64,000 nt of DNA, taken from Nonomuraea angiospora. GTDB taxonomy: Bacteria > Actinomycetota > Actinomycetes > Streptosporangiales > Streptosporangiaceae. The notes below the pieces were generated by a model. The model worked only from the letters and a program-made list of their open reading frames with translations, searched no databases and had not been told where the DNA came from. Position numbers and translations under genes: made by a program. Below, piece by piece: positions 26,036-34,360 of the stretch (the first letter of the stretch is position 1; every line of letters begins with the position of its first letter). The DNA lies in NCBI RefSeq assembly GCF_014873145.1, contig NZ_JADBEK010000001.1:3224001-3288000 (forward strand). Reading direction: 5' to 3'.

Positions 26036-26641
26036 ATGAGTGAAGCGACCGTCCCCCGGCTCAGTTCGTCCCTTCCCGCGCGCCTCGTCAGGCTGTACGG
26101 CGGGCTCGCCCTGTACGGCACCGGCATCGGCCTCCAGGTCGAGTCCGGCCTGGGCAACGACCCGTGGGACGTGTTCCACCAGGGCCTGGCCCTGCGGACC
26201 GGCCTGTCCATCGGGACCGTCATCATCGGCATCGGCGCCCTGGTGCTGCTGCTGTGGATCCCGCTGAAGCAGAAGCCCGGACTGGGCACGCTCAGCAACG
26301 TCGTCTTCCTGGGCCTGTTCGCCGACGGCGCGATCTTCCTGCTGCCCACCCCGTCGCACCTGGTCCTCCAGAGCCTGTACGTGGCGCTCGGCGTCGTCGC
26401 CATCGCCCTGGCCACCGTGCTCTACATCGGCGCCGGGATGGGCCCGGGCCCCCGCGACGGCATCATGACCGGGCTGATGCGGCTCGGCCTGTCGGTGCGG
26501 CTGGGCCGCTTCCTCATCGAGATCACGGTCCTGGCCGCCGGCTGGCTGCTCGGCGGCACCGTGGGCGTGGGAACGCTGGTGTTCGCGCTGGCCATCGGGC
26601 CGTTGACCCAGCTGTTCACCCGCTGGTTCCCCCTGACGTGA
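26036..26641 (+). CDS. yczE: YczE/YyaS/YitT-family membrane protein
   Basis: 201-aa integral membrane protein with five hydrophobic segments. The family motifs are present: L-G-N-D-P-W-D-V-F-H-Q-G (about residues 40-51) and G-x-G-P-R-D-G-I-M-T. Its transport or other function is not known. It faces yczR. Its stop codon lies inside one arm of the 12-base inverted repeat at 26638-26697. Confidence 0.88.
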   Translation: MSEATVPRLSSSLPARLVRLYGGLALYGTGIGLQVESGLGNDPWDVFHQGLALRTGLSIGTVIIGIGALVLLLWIPLKQKPGLGTLSNVVFLGLFADGAIFLLPTPSHLVLQSLYVALGVVAIALATVLYIGAGMGPGPRDGIMTGLMRLGLSVRLGRFLIEITVLAAGWLLGGTVGVGTLVFALAIGPLTQLFTRWFPLT

Positions 26642-26697
26642 TCCCGTGACCGGGGCCGGGCATGACGCGACATGATCGGACCCGCTCACGGGATCAC
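26638..26697 (+). terminator. Long-range 12-base inverted repeat after yczE
   Basis: GTGATCCCGTGA (26638-26649) and its exact complement (26686-26697) are separated by 36 bases. The first arm includes the yczE stop codon. It could be a terminator, or an operator pair for the GH15 gene that starts 25 bases later. Confidence 0.5.
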
Positions 26698-26721
26698 CCC
26701 TCATCCGAGTAGCGTCTAGGC

Positions 26722-28476
26722 ATGCGGATCGAGGACTACGCCCTCATCGGGGACATGCAGTCGGCGGCTCTGGTGGGCCGGGACGGTTCGATCGACTGGC
26801 TGTGCCTGCCACGGTTCGACTCTCCGTCCTGTTTCGCGTCGCTGCTCGGCAGCGAGCGCAACGGACACTGGTGGCTCGGCCCCACGGGCCGCAGGCCGGC
26901 CACCCGCCGGCGCTACCGGCCCGAGACGCTCATCCTGGAGAGCGAGTGGGACACCCCGACGGGCACGGTCCGGGTGATCGACTTCATGCCGCCGCGCGAC
27001 CGCAACCCCGACGTCGTGCGCATCGTGGAGGGCGTCTCCGGGAGCGTGGAGATGTCCACGCAGCTGCGGGTGCGCTTCGACTACGGCCGGATCGTGCCGT
27101 GGGTGCGCCAGAGCGACGGCCACCTGCAGGCCATCGGCGGGCCCGACTCGGTGTGGCTGCACTCCCCCGTGCCGCTGAAGGGCGGCGACTACGCGCACCG
27201 GGCCACGTTCACGATCAAGGAGGGCGAACGGCTGCCGTTCGTCTTCACCTGGCACCCCTCGCACGAGCCGATGCCGCCGCAGATCGAGGCCGAGACGCAG
27301 CTGCGCGAGAGCGAGGCCATGTGGGCGGAGTGGGTCGCGCGCTGCACCTACCAGGGCCCGTACCGGGACGCCGTGGTGCGGTCGCTGATCACGCTCAAGG
27401 GCCTCACCTACGCCCCCACCGGCGGCATCGTCGCCGCGCCCACCACGTCGCTCCCTGAGGACGTGGGCGGGGTGCGCAACTGGGACTACCGCTTCTGCTG
27501 GCTGCGCGACGCGACGCTGACGCTCGACGCGCTGATCTCCTCCGGCTACCTGGAGGAGGCCGCCGACTGGCGCGCGTGGCTGCTGCGGGCCATCGCCGGC
27601 CGGCCCCAGGACCTGCAGATCATGTACGGCGTCGCGGGCGAGCGCCGGCTGCCCGAGCTGCGCCTCGACTGGCTCGACGGCTACGAGGACTCCCGGCCCG
27701 TCCGCATCGGGAACGAGGCGGTCAAGCAGCTCCAGCTCGACGTGTACGGCGAGGTGATGAACTGCCTGTTCGTCTCGCGCACGCGCGGCCTGTCACCCGA
27801 CGACCGGGCGTGGACCATCCAGCGGGAGCTCCTCGACTACGTGGAGGACCACTGGGACGAGCCCGACGAGGGCCTGTGGGAGGTGCGCGGGCCCCGGCGG
27901 CACTTCGTGCACTCGAAGGTGATGTGCTGGGCGGCGCTGGACCGGGCGGTCAAGTACGTGGAGCGGTTCGGGCGCACCGGCCCGGTGGACAAGTGGCGCA
28001 CGCTGCGCGACGTCGTCCACGCCGAGATCCTCTCGAAGGGCTACGACGCGCGGCGCAACACCTTCACGCAGTCGTACGGGTCGTCGGAGCTGGACGCGGC
28101 GCTGCTGATGATCCCCATGGTCGGCTTCCTGCCGGCCGACGACCCCCGGGTGGTCGGGACGGTGGCGGCCATCGAGAAAGAACTCATGTCGGACGGGTTC
28201 GTGCTGCGCTATCCGCTGGCCGAGGACAACGACGTGGACGGCCTGCCCGGCGGGGAGGGCGCCTTCCTGGCGTGCAGCTTCTGGCTGGTGGAGGTGATGG
28301 CGATGCAGGGCCGCAAGGAGGAGGCGACGGCGCTGTTCGAGCGGCTGCTGACGCTGCGCAACGACGTGGGGCTGCTGGCCGAGGAGTACGACCCCCGCTA
28401 CAACCGGCTGGTCGGCAACTTCCCGCAGGCCTTCAGCCACGTCCCCCTGATCCACGCCGCGCGCGCCCTGTCGTAG
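26722..28476 (+). CDS. Glycoside hydrolase family 15 protein (glucoamylase/trehalase type)
   Basis: 584-aa cytoplasmic enzyme without a signal peptide. N-terminal beta-sandwich domain (I-E-D-Y-A-L-I-G-D...D-G-S-I-D-W-L-C-L-P-R-F-D), then an (alpha/alpha)6 barrel with N-W-D-Y-R-F-C-W-L-R-D-A-T-L-T and G-N-E-A-V-K-Q-L-Q-L-D-V-Y-G-E. Many actinobacterial members of this layout hydrolyse trehalose; glucoamylase activity cannot be excluded. It is convergent with the transglycosylase gene, with 7 bases between the stops. Confidence 0.9.
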   Translation: MRIEDYALIGDMQSAALVGRDGSIDWLCLPRFDSPSCFASLLGSERNGHWWLGPTGRRPATRRRYRPETLILESEWDTPTGTVRVIDFMPPRDRNPDVVRIVEGVSGSVEMSTQLRVRFDYGRIVPWVRQSDGHLQAIGGPDSVWLHSPVPLKGGDYAHRATFTIKEGERLPFVFTWHPSHEPMPPQIEAETQLRESEAMWAEWVARCTYQGPYRDAVVRSLITLKGLTYAPTGGIVAAPTTSLPEDVGGVRNWDYRFCWLRDATLTLDALISSGYLEEAADWRAWLLRAIAGRPQDLQIMYGVAGERRLPELRLDWLDGYEDSRPVRIGNEAVKQLQLDVYGEVMNCLFVSRTRGLSPDDRAWTIQRELLDYVEDHWDEPDEGLWEVRGPRRHFVHSKVMCWAALDRAVKYVERFGRTGPVDKWRTLRDVVHAEILSKGYDARRNTFTQSYGSSELDAALLMIPMVGFLPADDPRVVGTVAAIEKELMSDGFVLRYPLAEDNDVDGLPGGEGAFLACSFWLVEVMAMQGRKEEATALFERLLTLRNDVGLLAEEYDPRYNRLVGNFPQAFSHVPLIHAARALS

Positions 28477-28483
28477 CGGCGAC

Positions 28484-29446
28484 CTACGGGCCGGTGAGGC
28501 GGCGCTCGCCGGCCGTCGTGATCACGAACACCTGCCAGTTGTAGTAGGCGTAGTAGTTCCTCGGGTCGCGCTTCATCTGGCGGGCGTGCAGGAGGATGGC
28601 GTTCACGTACGCCCGGGAGTGGTTGTAGGCGTACAGCGCGCGCCGGTAGTCGCGGGGCGCGCCCGAGGCGCGCAGGTAGTTGGCGGCGCCCATGACGGCG
28701 TCGCGCGGGTCCTGCACGTCGCCGCCCATCCCGTACGCCTTCCAGGTCCCGGGCATGAACTGCATGGGCCCCTGGGCTCCGACGTGGCTGTCCGACTTCA
28801 CCCGGCCGAACTTCGTCTCCGCGAACATCACCGCCGCCAGCACCTCCCACTCCACCCCGAACCGGCGTTCGGTCTTCTTGAAGTGGCCGAGCAGCTCGGC
28901 GGCGGGCGGGGCGGGCTGCACCTTGAACGTGGCCGAGGGCTTGATCGGGTGGGCCAGGGAGAGCAGCTCGCGGATGGCGGCCGTGTTGTCCTTGGCCTCG
29001 GCGGCCAGCCCGGACGGCAGGCGGGCGAAGGCCCGGGCGGCGAGCTCGGGGTGGCGGGCGGTGTAGCGGTAGACGCGCTGCTGGTGAAGGGCCAGGAGCT
29101 CGACGTCCCTGGGCGGCTTGCCGGTCTTCGGCCAGGCGTCGATCGCGGCGTCGAGCGCGGCGCTGGTCCCCTTGAGCGCGGCGGCCAGCCGGGCGGGGTC
29201 GCCGGGGATCTTCTGGTCGGGCGCGGGCAGCGTCTCGCCCGCCTGCGGGGTGGACTCCTGCGGCGTGGACTTTTGCGGCGTGGACTTTTGCGGGGCGGAC
29301 GCGGGCGGGCTCGGCGCGGATTGCCGGCCGGCCGCCGAGGCCGCCGGGGCCGGGTCGCCGCAGGCGGCCGTGCCGAGGAGGGCGGCGAGCGCCATCGCGG
29401 CCAGGGCGCGGGCGGGGCGGCGGTGATGATCGTGGCGTTCCTCCAT
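28484..29446 (-). CDS. Lipoprotein lytic transglycosylase (SLT domain)
   Basis: 320-aa exported peptidoglycan-cleaving enzyme. Signal peptide with a lipobox-like L-L-G-T-A-A-C near residue 29, then a Pro/Ser linker with S-T-P-Q-K/E repeats. The catalytic SLT-type domain is at about 205-320: catalytic Glu in M-F-A-E-T-K-F-G-R, then G-A-Q-G-P-M-Q-F-M-P-G-T-W and A-L-Y-A-Y-N-H-S. The MltB-like G-P-M-Q-F-M-P-G-T-W is clear. The ATG at 29446 gives a proper signal peptide. Confidence 0.88.
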   Translation of the reverse strand: MEERHDHHRRPARALAAMALAALLGTAACGDPAPAASAAGRQSAPSPPASAPQKSTPQKSTPQESTPQAGETLPAPDQKIPGDPARLAAALKGTSAALDAAIDAWPKTGKPPRDVELLALHQQRVYRYTARHPELAARAFARLPSGLAAEAKDNTAAIRELLSLAHPIKPSATFKVQPAPPAAELLGHFKKTERRFGVEWEVLAAVMFAETKFGRVKSDSHVGAQGPMQFMPGTWKAYGMGGDVQDPRDAVMGAANYLRASGAPRDYRRALYAYNHSRAYVNAILLHARQMKRDPRNYYAYYNWQVFVITTAGERRLTGP

Positions 29447-29595
29447 GGTCGGCCAACCTACCGGGTACGGCCCGCCCCCGACGCCAGGCGGGCCCGGACA
29501 CGCCCCCGGCCCCGCGCGCGGACACGCCCCCGCCCCCTCTGCCGGACACGCCCCGGCCCCGCCGTTGACCGGGGCCGCTCGCGCGCAGGTGGCGG

Positions 29596-30372
29596 CTACC
29601 CGCGCCGCTGGTCGGGGCCGCTCGCGCGCAGGGCCCGGGGTGAGGCGCCCAGCTCGCGCCTGCAGGACTTGTTGAACGCCTGCAGGTCCGGGATGCCCAC
29701 CGCCGCCGCGATCGCCGGGATCGCCAGGGTCGACTCGCGCAGCAGGTGCAGCGCGCGGGACAACCTCCTGCGGCGGATGTACGCGACCACCGTGTGCCCC
29801 GTCTGGGCGCGGAACAGCCGGGTGAGGTGGTTGTGCGACACCCCGGCGGCGCGGGCGATGCCGGGCACGGTCAGCGGCGCGGCCAGGTCCGCGTCGATGT
29901 ACTCCATGGCGGCCGCCACGACGGCGTGCGCGCTGCCGGCGACGGGCAGGTTGGCGATCCGCCAGAGCACCGTCCACACCTCGGCCGACGCCCTGGCCCT
30001 GGTGTCGGGGACCGCCGCGATGGCCTGCCGCAGGGAGGCCGCGACGATCGGCGCCTGGTCCCCCGCGTCCCGCATGACGGGCACGACCCGCCGCTCGCCG
30101 CCGCCGGGCAGCCTGAAGTGCGCGTACAGGTGCTCCGACCTGCCCCGGTAGTGGTAGTGGACCTCGGCGCCCGGCGGGATCAGGCTGACGTGGCCGGGCT
30201 TGATCGCGTGCACGGCCCCGTCGAGCACCAGCTCGGCGGCGTAGCCGTACAGGTGGAGCTGCCACAGGTCGGGCAGCCGGAACACGTCGTGGGCGCTGAC
30301 CACGCCGTGCACGCCCACCCCCGCGCCGGCCACCGCCGGCGGGTCGGAGAGCGCGATCGTCACCTGCCGCAC
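29596..30372 (-). CDS. AraC-family transcriptional regulator
   Basis: 258 aa. The N-terminal cupin-like sensing domain includes H-L-Y-G-Y and I-K-P-G-H-V-S-L-I-P-P-G. The C-terminal AraC helix-turn-helix pair (about 155-250) has G-V-S-H-N-H-L-T-R-L-F-R-A-Q and I-P-D-L-Q-A-F-N-K-S-C-R-R-E-L-G. Divergent from the phytanoyl-CoA dioxygenase-like gene 92 bases away, so it probably controls that gene in response to a small sugar-like or similar ligand. Confidence 0.88.
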   Translation of the reverse strand: MRQVTIALSDPPAVAGAGVGVHGVVSAHDVFRLPDLWQLHLYGYAAELVLDGAVHAIKPGHVSLIPPGAEVHYHYRGRSEHLYAHFRLPGGGERRVVPVMRDAGDQAPIVAASLRQAIAAVPDTRARASAEVWTVLWRIANLPVAGSAHAVVAAAMEYIDADLAAPLTVPGIARAAGVSHNHLTRLFRAQTGHTVVAYIRRRRLSRALHLLRESTLAIPAIAAAVGIPDLQAFNKSCRRELGASPRALRASGPDQRRG

Positions 30373-30464
30373 GAAGATCTGTTCTATCGCAGCCGGGGAA
30401 AATGGACCAGTAGTTGATGATTACAACCCACGACGCGGCCGGTGTCCGGTTCTAACTTCGAGGC

Positions 30465-31271
30465 ATGCGAACCACTTTGCTGACCTCCGCGCAGGTCGCC
30501 GGATTCGTGGCCGCCGGCTATCTGCGGCTCGACGGGATCGTCCCCGACGAGCTCAACGACCAGGCGATCGACGTGCTGGAGGCGGGCATCCCGCGCCCGG
30601 CGTACGGCACTCCGGTCGCCCAGGCCTACCCCGAGGGATCGTTCGCCCGCCGGCTGATCGAGCTGCCCGCCGTCGCGGGCGCGCTGCACTCGCTCGTCGG
30701 CCCCGATCCGACCGTCGACCACCACGCCGTGCACGTACGCGAGCCGCGCAACGGCCACGCCCAGCCGCTGCACGCCGACGCCATCATCGACACCCGCATG
30801 GACGCCTTCGACGTGCAGCTCATGTACTACCCGCGCGAGGTGACGGCCGACATGGGCGGCACCCTCGTGGTGCCGGGCAGCCACCTGCGCCGGATCAACG
30901 AGAGCGACACCGGCCGCTACCAGAACCTGCGCGGCCAGACCCGGCTCACCTGCCCCGCCGGGACCGTGATGCTGCTCCACCACGGCATCTGGCACGGCGG
31001 GCGGCGCAACGACAGCGACGTGCGCAGGTACATGTTCAAGATCCGCTTCAACCCGACCGTGCCGCAGGTGCGGCTCTGGGACACCTCCGACCTGGACGAT
31101 CCCGCCGTCGCGGCCGAGCTGGGCCGGCGCTTCCCCTGGTATGAGCAGGCGACGGGGCGGCTGGAGGTCCACAACCGGGTGCGGATGTGGCGGGCCCTGA
31201 CCAACGATCCGTCGTTCGACATCGAATACTGGACGACTCGCGTGAACAACCGCCCCGGGAGGGTCGCATGA
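30465..31271 (+). CDS. Phytanoyl-CoA dioxygenase-family Fe(II)/2-oxoglutarate oxygenase
   Basis: 268-aa non-haem oxygenase. The iron triad is visible: H103 and D105 in P-L-H-A-D-A, and H177 in H-H-G-I-W-H-G-G. The double-stranded beta-helix strand G-G-T-L-V-V-P-G-S-H-L-R is typical. It overlaps the following 86-aa gene by 4 bases and faces an AraC regulator. The family hydroxylates very varied small molecules; the substrate here is unknown. Confidence 0.87.
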   Translation: MRTTLLTSAQVAGFVAAGYLRLDGIVPDELNDQAIDVLEAGIPRPAYGTPVAQAYPEGSFARRLIELPAVAGALHSLVGPDPTVDHHAVHVREPRNGHAQPLHADAIIDTRMDAFDVQLMYYPREVTADMGGTLVVPGSHLRRINESDTGRYQNLRGQTRLTCPAGTVMLLHHGIWHGGRRNDSDVRRYMFKIRFNPTVPQVRLWDTSDLDDPAVAAELGRRFPWYEQATGRLEVHNRVRMWRALTNDPSFDIEYWTTRVNNRPGRVA

Positions 31272-31528
31272 AGCAGCAGGTGCTCGTTCTCTACCTGGCC
31301 ACCTCCGCACTCGACGCCGAGGTGGTGGGCTGGTCGCGCTACGACGGCACCGGGCGCACCGAGCCGACGGCCGGTGACGGGGACGAGCCGCCGTACGAGA
31401 CGGGGGTGGAGGCGTTGCGCGACGGGTGGCGGCTGTTCCAGGCGTCCCAGCTCATCCCGCCGTATCCCGGGCACGAATATGACACGTCGTTCATGAAGCA
31501 CGAATTCTTCTTCGAGAAAATGTCGTAA
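31268..31528 (+). CDS. Small protein of unknown function, coupled to the oxygenase gene
   Basis: 86 aa, not recognised. The start ATG at 31268 overlaps the oxygenase stop (ATGA) and GGGAGGG lies upstream. The sequence has an N-terminal strand (K-Q-Q-V-L-V-L-Y-L-A-T), an acidic Gly-rich turn, and an aromatic C-terminus (L-F-Q-A-S-Q-L-I-P-P-Y-P-G-H...H-E-F-F-F-E-K). Codon use is like the neighbours. The tight coupling suggests it assists the oxygenase. Confidence 0.65.
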   Translation: MKQQVLVLYLATSALDAEVVGWSRYDGTGRTEPTAGDGDEPPYETGVEALRDGWRLFQASQLIPPYPGHEYDTSFMKHEFFFEKMS

Positions 31529-31585
31529 ATCCGGACGTACGGCCTTATCGTGTGATCGCTCGATCTGGCCCGAGGAAGGAGCGGG

Positions 31586-34171
31586 ATGCCGGACCTGCGC
31601 CCGCTCCGGCCGGGCGATCCCGAGCGGATCGGCTCGTACCGGCTCGTCGGCGTGCTCGGCTCCGGTGGACAGGGCGTGGTCTACCGGGGCGTCGGCGACG
31701 ACGGACGCGAGGTCGCCGTCAAGGTGCTGCGCCTCGACCACGACGAGGACGTCACCAAGAGCTTCCTGCGGGAGGTGGAGGCGGCGCGGCGGGTGGCCGC
31801 CTTCTGCACGGCCGCGGTGCTGGACGCCGGGATGGCGGACGAGCGGCCGTACATCGTGAGCGAGTACGTCGCAGGGGACACGCTCCAGGCGCTGGTCCAG
31901 GCGTCGGGACCCCGGTCGGGCGGGGCGCTGGACCGGCTGGCGATCTCCACGCTGACCGCGCTGGCGGCCATCCACCAGGCGGGGATCGTGCACCGGGACT
32001 TCAAGCCGGGCAACGTGCTGATGGGGCCGGACGGGCCGATCGTCATCGACTTCGGGATCGCCAAGGCCCTCGACGCCACCACCCGGACGTCGGTGCCGGT
32101 GGGGACGCCCGCGTACATGTCGCCGGAGCAGTTCAGGGGCGAGCGGGTGGGGCCCGCGTCGGACGTGTTCAGCTGGGCGGGGACGATGGTGTTCGCGGCC
32201 ACCGGGCGCACGCCTTTCACGGGGGACACGCTGGCGGCGGTGGTGAACCGCGTCCTGAGCGGTGCCCCGGACCTCACGGGGGTGCCGCCGCACCTGCTGG
32301 GCGTGATCGAGGCGTGCCTGTCCAAGGACCCGTCCACCCGCCCGGACCCGACGACCCTGCTCCAGCAGCTCATCCGCCAGGCCGGCCCGATGGCCCGCAT
32401 CCCCGGCCCGAGCCCCGCGACACCCCCCGCAACCCCGCCCGCCGGGCCGTCCGCCCCCGGCAGCCCGTCTACCGGGCCGTCCGCATCCACCGCTCCGCCT
32501 GCCGGGCCGTCCGCCCCCAGCACCCCGCCTGCCGGGCCGTCCGCACCCGCCACCCCGCCTGCCGGGCCGTCCGCACCCGCCACCCCGTCTACCGGGCCGT
32601 CTGCCCCTGCCGCCCCGCCTCACGGCTCGGTACACCCCGCGCCCGCCGGGGCTGCTCTGCCGCCCGTCGCCGCCTGGGCGCCGCCCGCTGGAGCGGTCCC
32701 GTCTGGTCCGGCTCCTTTGGGGACGGCGCCTCCGCGCGGTGTGGCGGCGCAGGCCGGGCCTCCCCCGGGGGCATGGTCTCCTTCCGGTGCCGAGCCCATC
32801 TCCGGCTCCGCCGCCTTCCCGACGGAGCCCCCTGCCGGGAATGCCGTTCGGACTGGCCCCGATGCCCGGAGCGGCATCTCGACGGGACCTGACGCCCGGA
32901 GCGGCATCTCGACGGGACCTGACGCCCGGAGCGGCGTTCTGGCGGGGGCCCACGCCGGGACCGGGCCGGTGGCGGGTGCGGACACGGAGACCGGGCGGGG
33001 CCGGTCGGTCAGCCGGCGGGCGGTGTTCGGCGGGGCCGCGGCGGCGGCCGCCCTCGCGGTGTCCGCCTTCACCGTCCTGCGCCCGAGGAACGACCTCCTC
33101 CCCCCGGACGACCGGCGTACCGAGCAGCCGCCCACCGAAAGCCCCTCCCCCAGCAGCACGTCCCCGTCACCGACGCCGACACCGACACCGTCCGCCGAGC
33201 CCTTCGGGACGCAGGTCGCGGCGTCCGCGCCCCTGCCCAAAGCGGACGGCGCCGTCACGGCGCTGGCCGCCACGGGGAGCACCGTCGTGTGCGGGACCGC
33301 CAAAGGGGCGGTGTTCACGTGGGGCCTGGGCCAGGCCGCCACCCGGCTGGGGGACGGCGGGGCCACGACGACGGACGTGGCCGTCGGCGAGGCCGGCGGC
33401 ACGCCGGTGCTGGCCTCCGGGCACGCCGACGGGCGGATGCGGCTGTGGGGCCTGACCGGCCAGAGCCTCGCCTCGCACAAGGCGAGCGACCCCGTCATCG
33501 CGGTCACCGTCACGGGCGGGGGCAAGGCGGTGGCGGTGTCGCAGAAGTACGACTCCATGAAGGACCTGCGCAGCGTCGTGCGGCTGTGGGACCTCTCCAC
33601 CGGCAAGCAGATCGGCCCCGCGATCACCGACCACTTCCAGGGGATCAGAGGGCTGGCGTTCGGCCGGCTGGGCGAGGACGACGTGCTCGTCACGGGCGAC
33701 GGCGGGCAGCGCGTCCGGGTGTGGCGGCTGTCGGACGGGCGGATGACGCACTCGTTCCGCACCGGGGAGATCGGCGGGATCGAGCGGCTGGCCTGCGGCG
33801 AGATCAAGGGCAAGCCCGTCCTCGTCTCGACCCACCTGGACGCGACCCTGCGCGTGTACGACCTGGCCACGGGCAAGCGCAGGAAGAAGTGGGCGTTCAG
33901 CGAGCGCAGCCCGGACGACCGGGGCACCTCGGCCCTCGTCGCGGGACAGTGGGGGGACGTGCCCATCGCCGTCGTCGTCCACGGCCCGTCGAACGACGAC
34001 GTGATCGTCCGCGTCTGGAACCTCGACGACGGCGACACCGTCGGCGCGCTCGCGCCGGGCCCCGGCGGGGCGATCCCCATGGCGGCGCTCGCCGAGCAGG
34101 GCGGCCACCCGGTGGTCGCCGGCCTGTCCGAGGACCGCACCCTCCGCACCTGGAGCCTCGGCCCCGCCTGA
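31586..34171 (+). CDS. Membrane Ser/Thr protein kinase with extracellular WD40-like sensor
   Basis: 861 aa. Kinase domain at residues 17-275: glycine loop G-S-G-G-Q-G, ATP-binding K46, catalytic H136-R-D-F-K-P-G-N, D155-F-G and the activation segment P-V-G-T-P-A-Y-M-S-P-E. Then a long Pro-rich linker with two DNA-level repeat blocks, a transmembrane segment (about 480-500, A-A-A-A-A-A-L-A-V-S-A-F-T-V-L), and a C-terminal part (about 545-861) with WD-type blades such as V-R-L-W-D-L-S-T and V-R-V-W-R-L. Topology: kinase inside, propeller outside. No phosphatase gene is adjacent. Confidence 0.9.
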   Translation: MPDLRPLRPGDPERIGSYRLVGVLGSGGQGVVYRGVGDDGREVAVKVLRLDHDEDVTKSFLREVEAARRVAAFCTAAVLDAGMADERPYIVSEYVAGDTLQALVQASGPRSGGALDRLAISTLTALAAIHQAGIVHRDFKPGNVLMGPDGPIVIDFGIAKALDATTRTSVPVGTPAYMSPEQFRGERVGPASDVFSWAGTMVFAATGRTPFTGDTLAAVVNRVLSGAPDLTGVPPHLLGVIEACLSKDPSTRPDPTTLLQQLIRQAGPMARIPGPSPATPPATPPAGPSAPGSPSTGPSASTAPPAGPSAPSTPPAGPSAPATPPAGPSAPATPSTGPSAPAAPPHGSVHPAPAGAALPPVAAWAPPAGAVPSGPAPLGTAPPRGVAAQAGPPPGAWSPSGAEPISGSAAFPTEPPAGNAVRTGPDARSGISTGPDARSGISTGPDARSGVLAGAHAGTGPVAGADTETGRGRSVSRRAVFGGAAAAAALAVSAFTVLRPRNDLLPPDDRRTEQPPTESPSPSSTSPSPTPTPTPSAEPFGTQVAASAPLPKADGAVTALAATGSTVVCGTAKGAVFTWGLGQAATRLGDGGATTTDVAVGEAGGTPVLASGHADGRMRLWGLTGQSLASHKASDPVIAVTVTGGGKAVAVSQKYDSMKDLRSVVRLWDLSTGKQIGPAITDHFQGIRGLAFGRLGEDDVLVTGDGGQRVRVWRLSDGRMTHSFRTGEIGGIERLACGEIKGKPVLVSTHLDATLRVYDLATGKRRKKWAFSERSPDDRGTSALVAGQWGDVPIAVVVHGPSNDDVIVRVWNLDDGDTVGALAPGPGGAIPMAALAEQGGHPVVAGLSEDRTLRTWSLGPA
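32435..32614 (+). repeat. 30-base coding repeat in the kinase linker, 6 copies
   Basis: Encodes six copies of P-P-A-G-P-S-A-P-x-T-type decapeptides (residues 284-343). A second block of three 30-base copies (T-G-P-D-A-R-S-G-I-S) lies at about 32852-32941. Confidence 0.85.
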
Positions 34172-34187
34172 CCGCACCCGGAAACCC

Positions 34188-34220
34188 CGGTGTCCGTCGC
34201 ACGCGTTGCGCCGGACACCG
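34188..34220. terminator. Terminator hairpin after the kinase gene
   Basis: CGGTGTCCG (34188-34196) pairs with CGGACACCG (34212-34220); the inner CGCA/TGCG adds four more pairs. It lies 17 bases after the kinase stop, in the gap before a convergent gene. Confidence 0.75.
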
Positions 34221-34360
34221 CCGCACCCCCTCCCGCCGCACCGGCGTCCCGACCTCCGGCGGGCCCGCGCGTGTGGCGGGGGCGGTCGAAGGGGCCGGGT
34301 CGCGCGGCGGTCGGGCGTGGGTGCCCGGCTCGGGCCGGAGCCCTGGCCAGGCACCAGCCC

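Noticed and set aside
24542..26704. 720-codon frame extending yczR upstream
   Set aside because: The first 244 codons overlap yczE on the opposite strand and show no domain; the winged-helix domain begins at the ATG at 25972.
28484..30265. Fusion of the transglycosylase to an upstream 273-codon extension
   Set aside because: The extension is low-complexity and overlaps the AraC gene in another frame; a good lipoprotein signal peptide starts at 29446.
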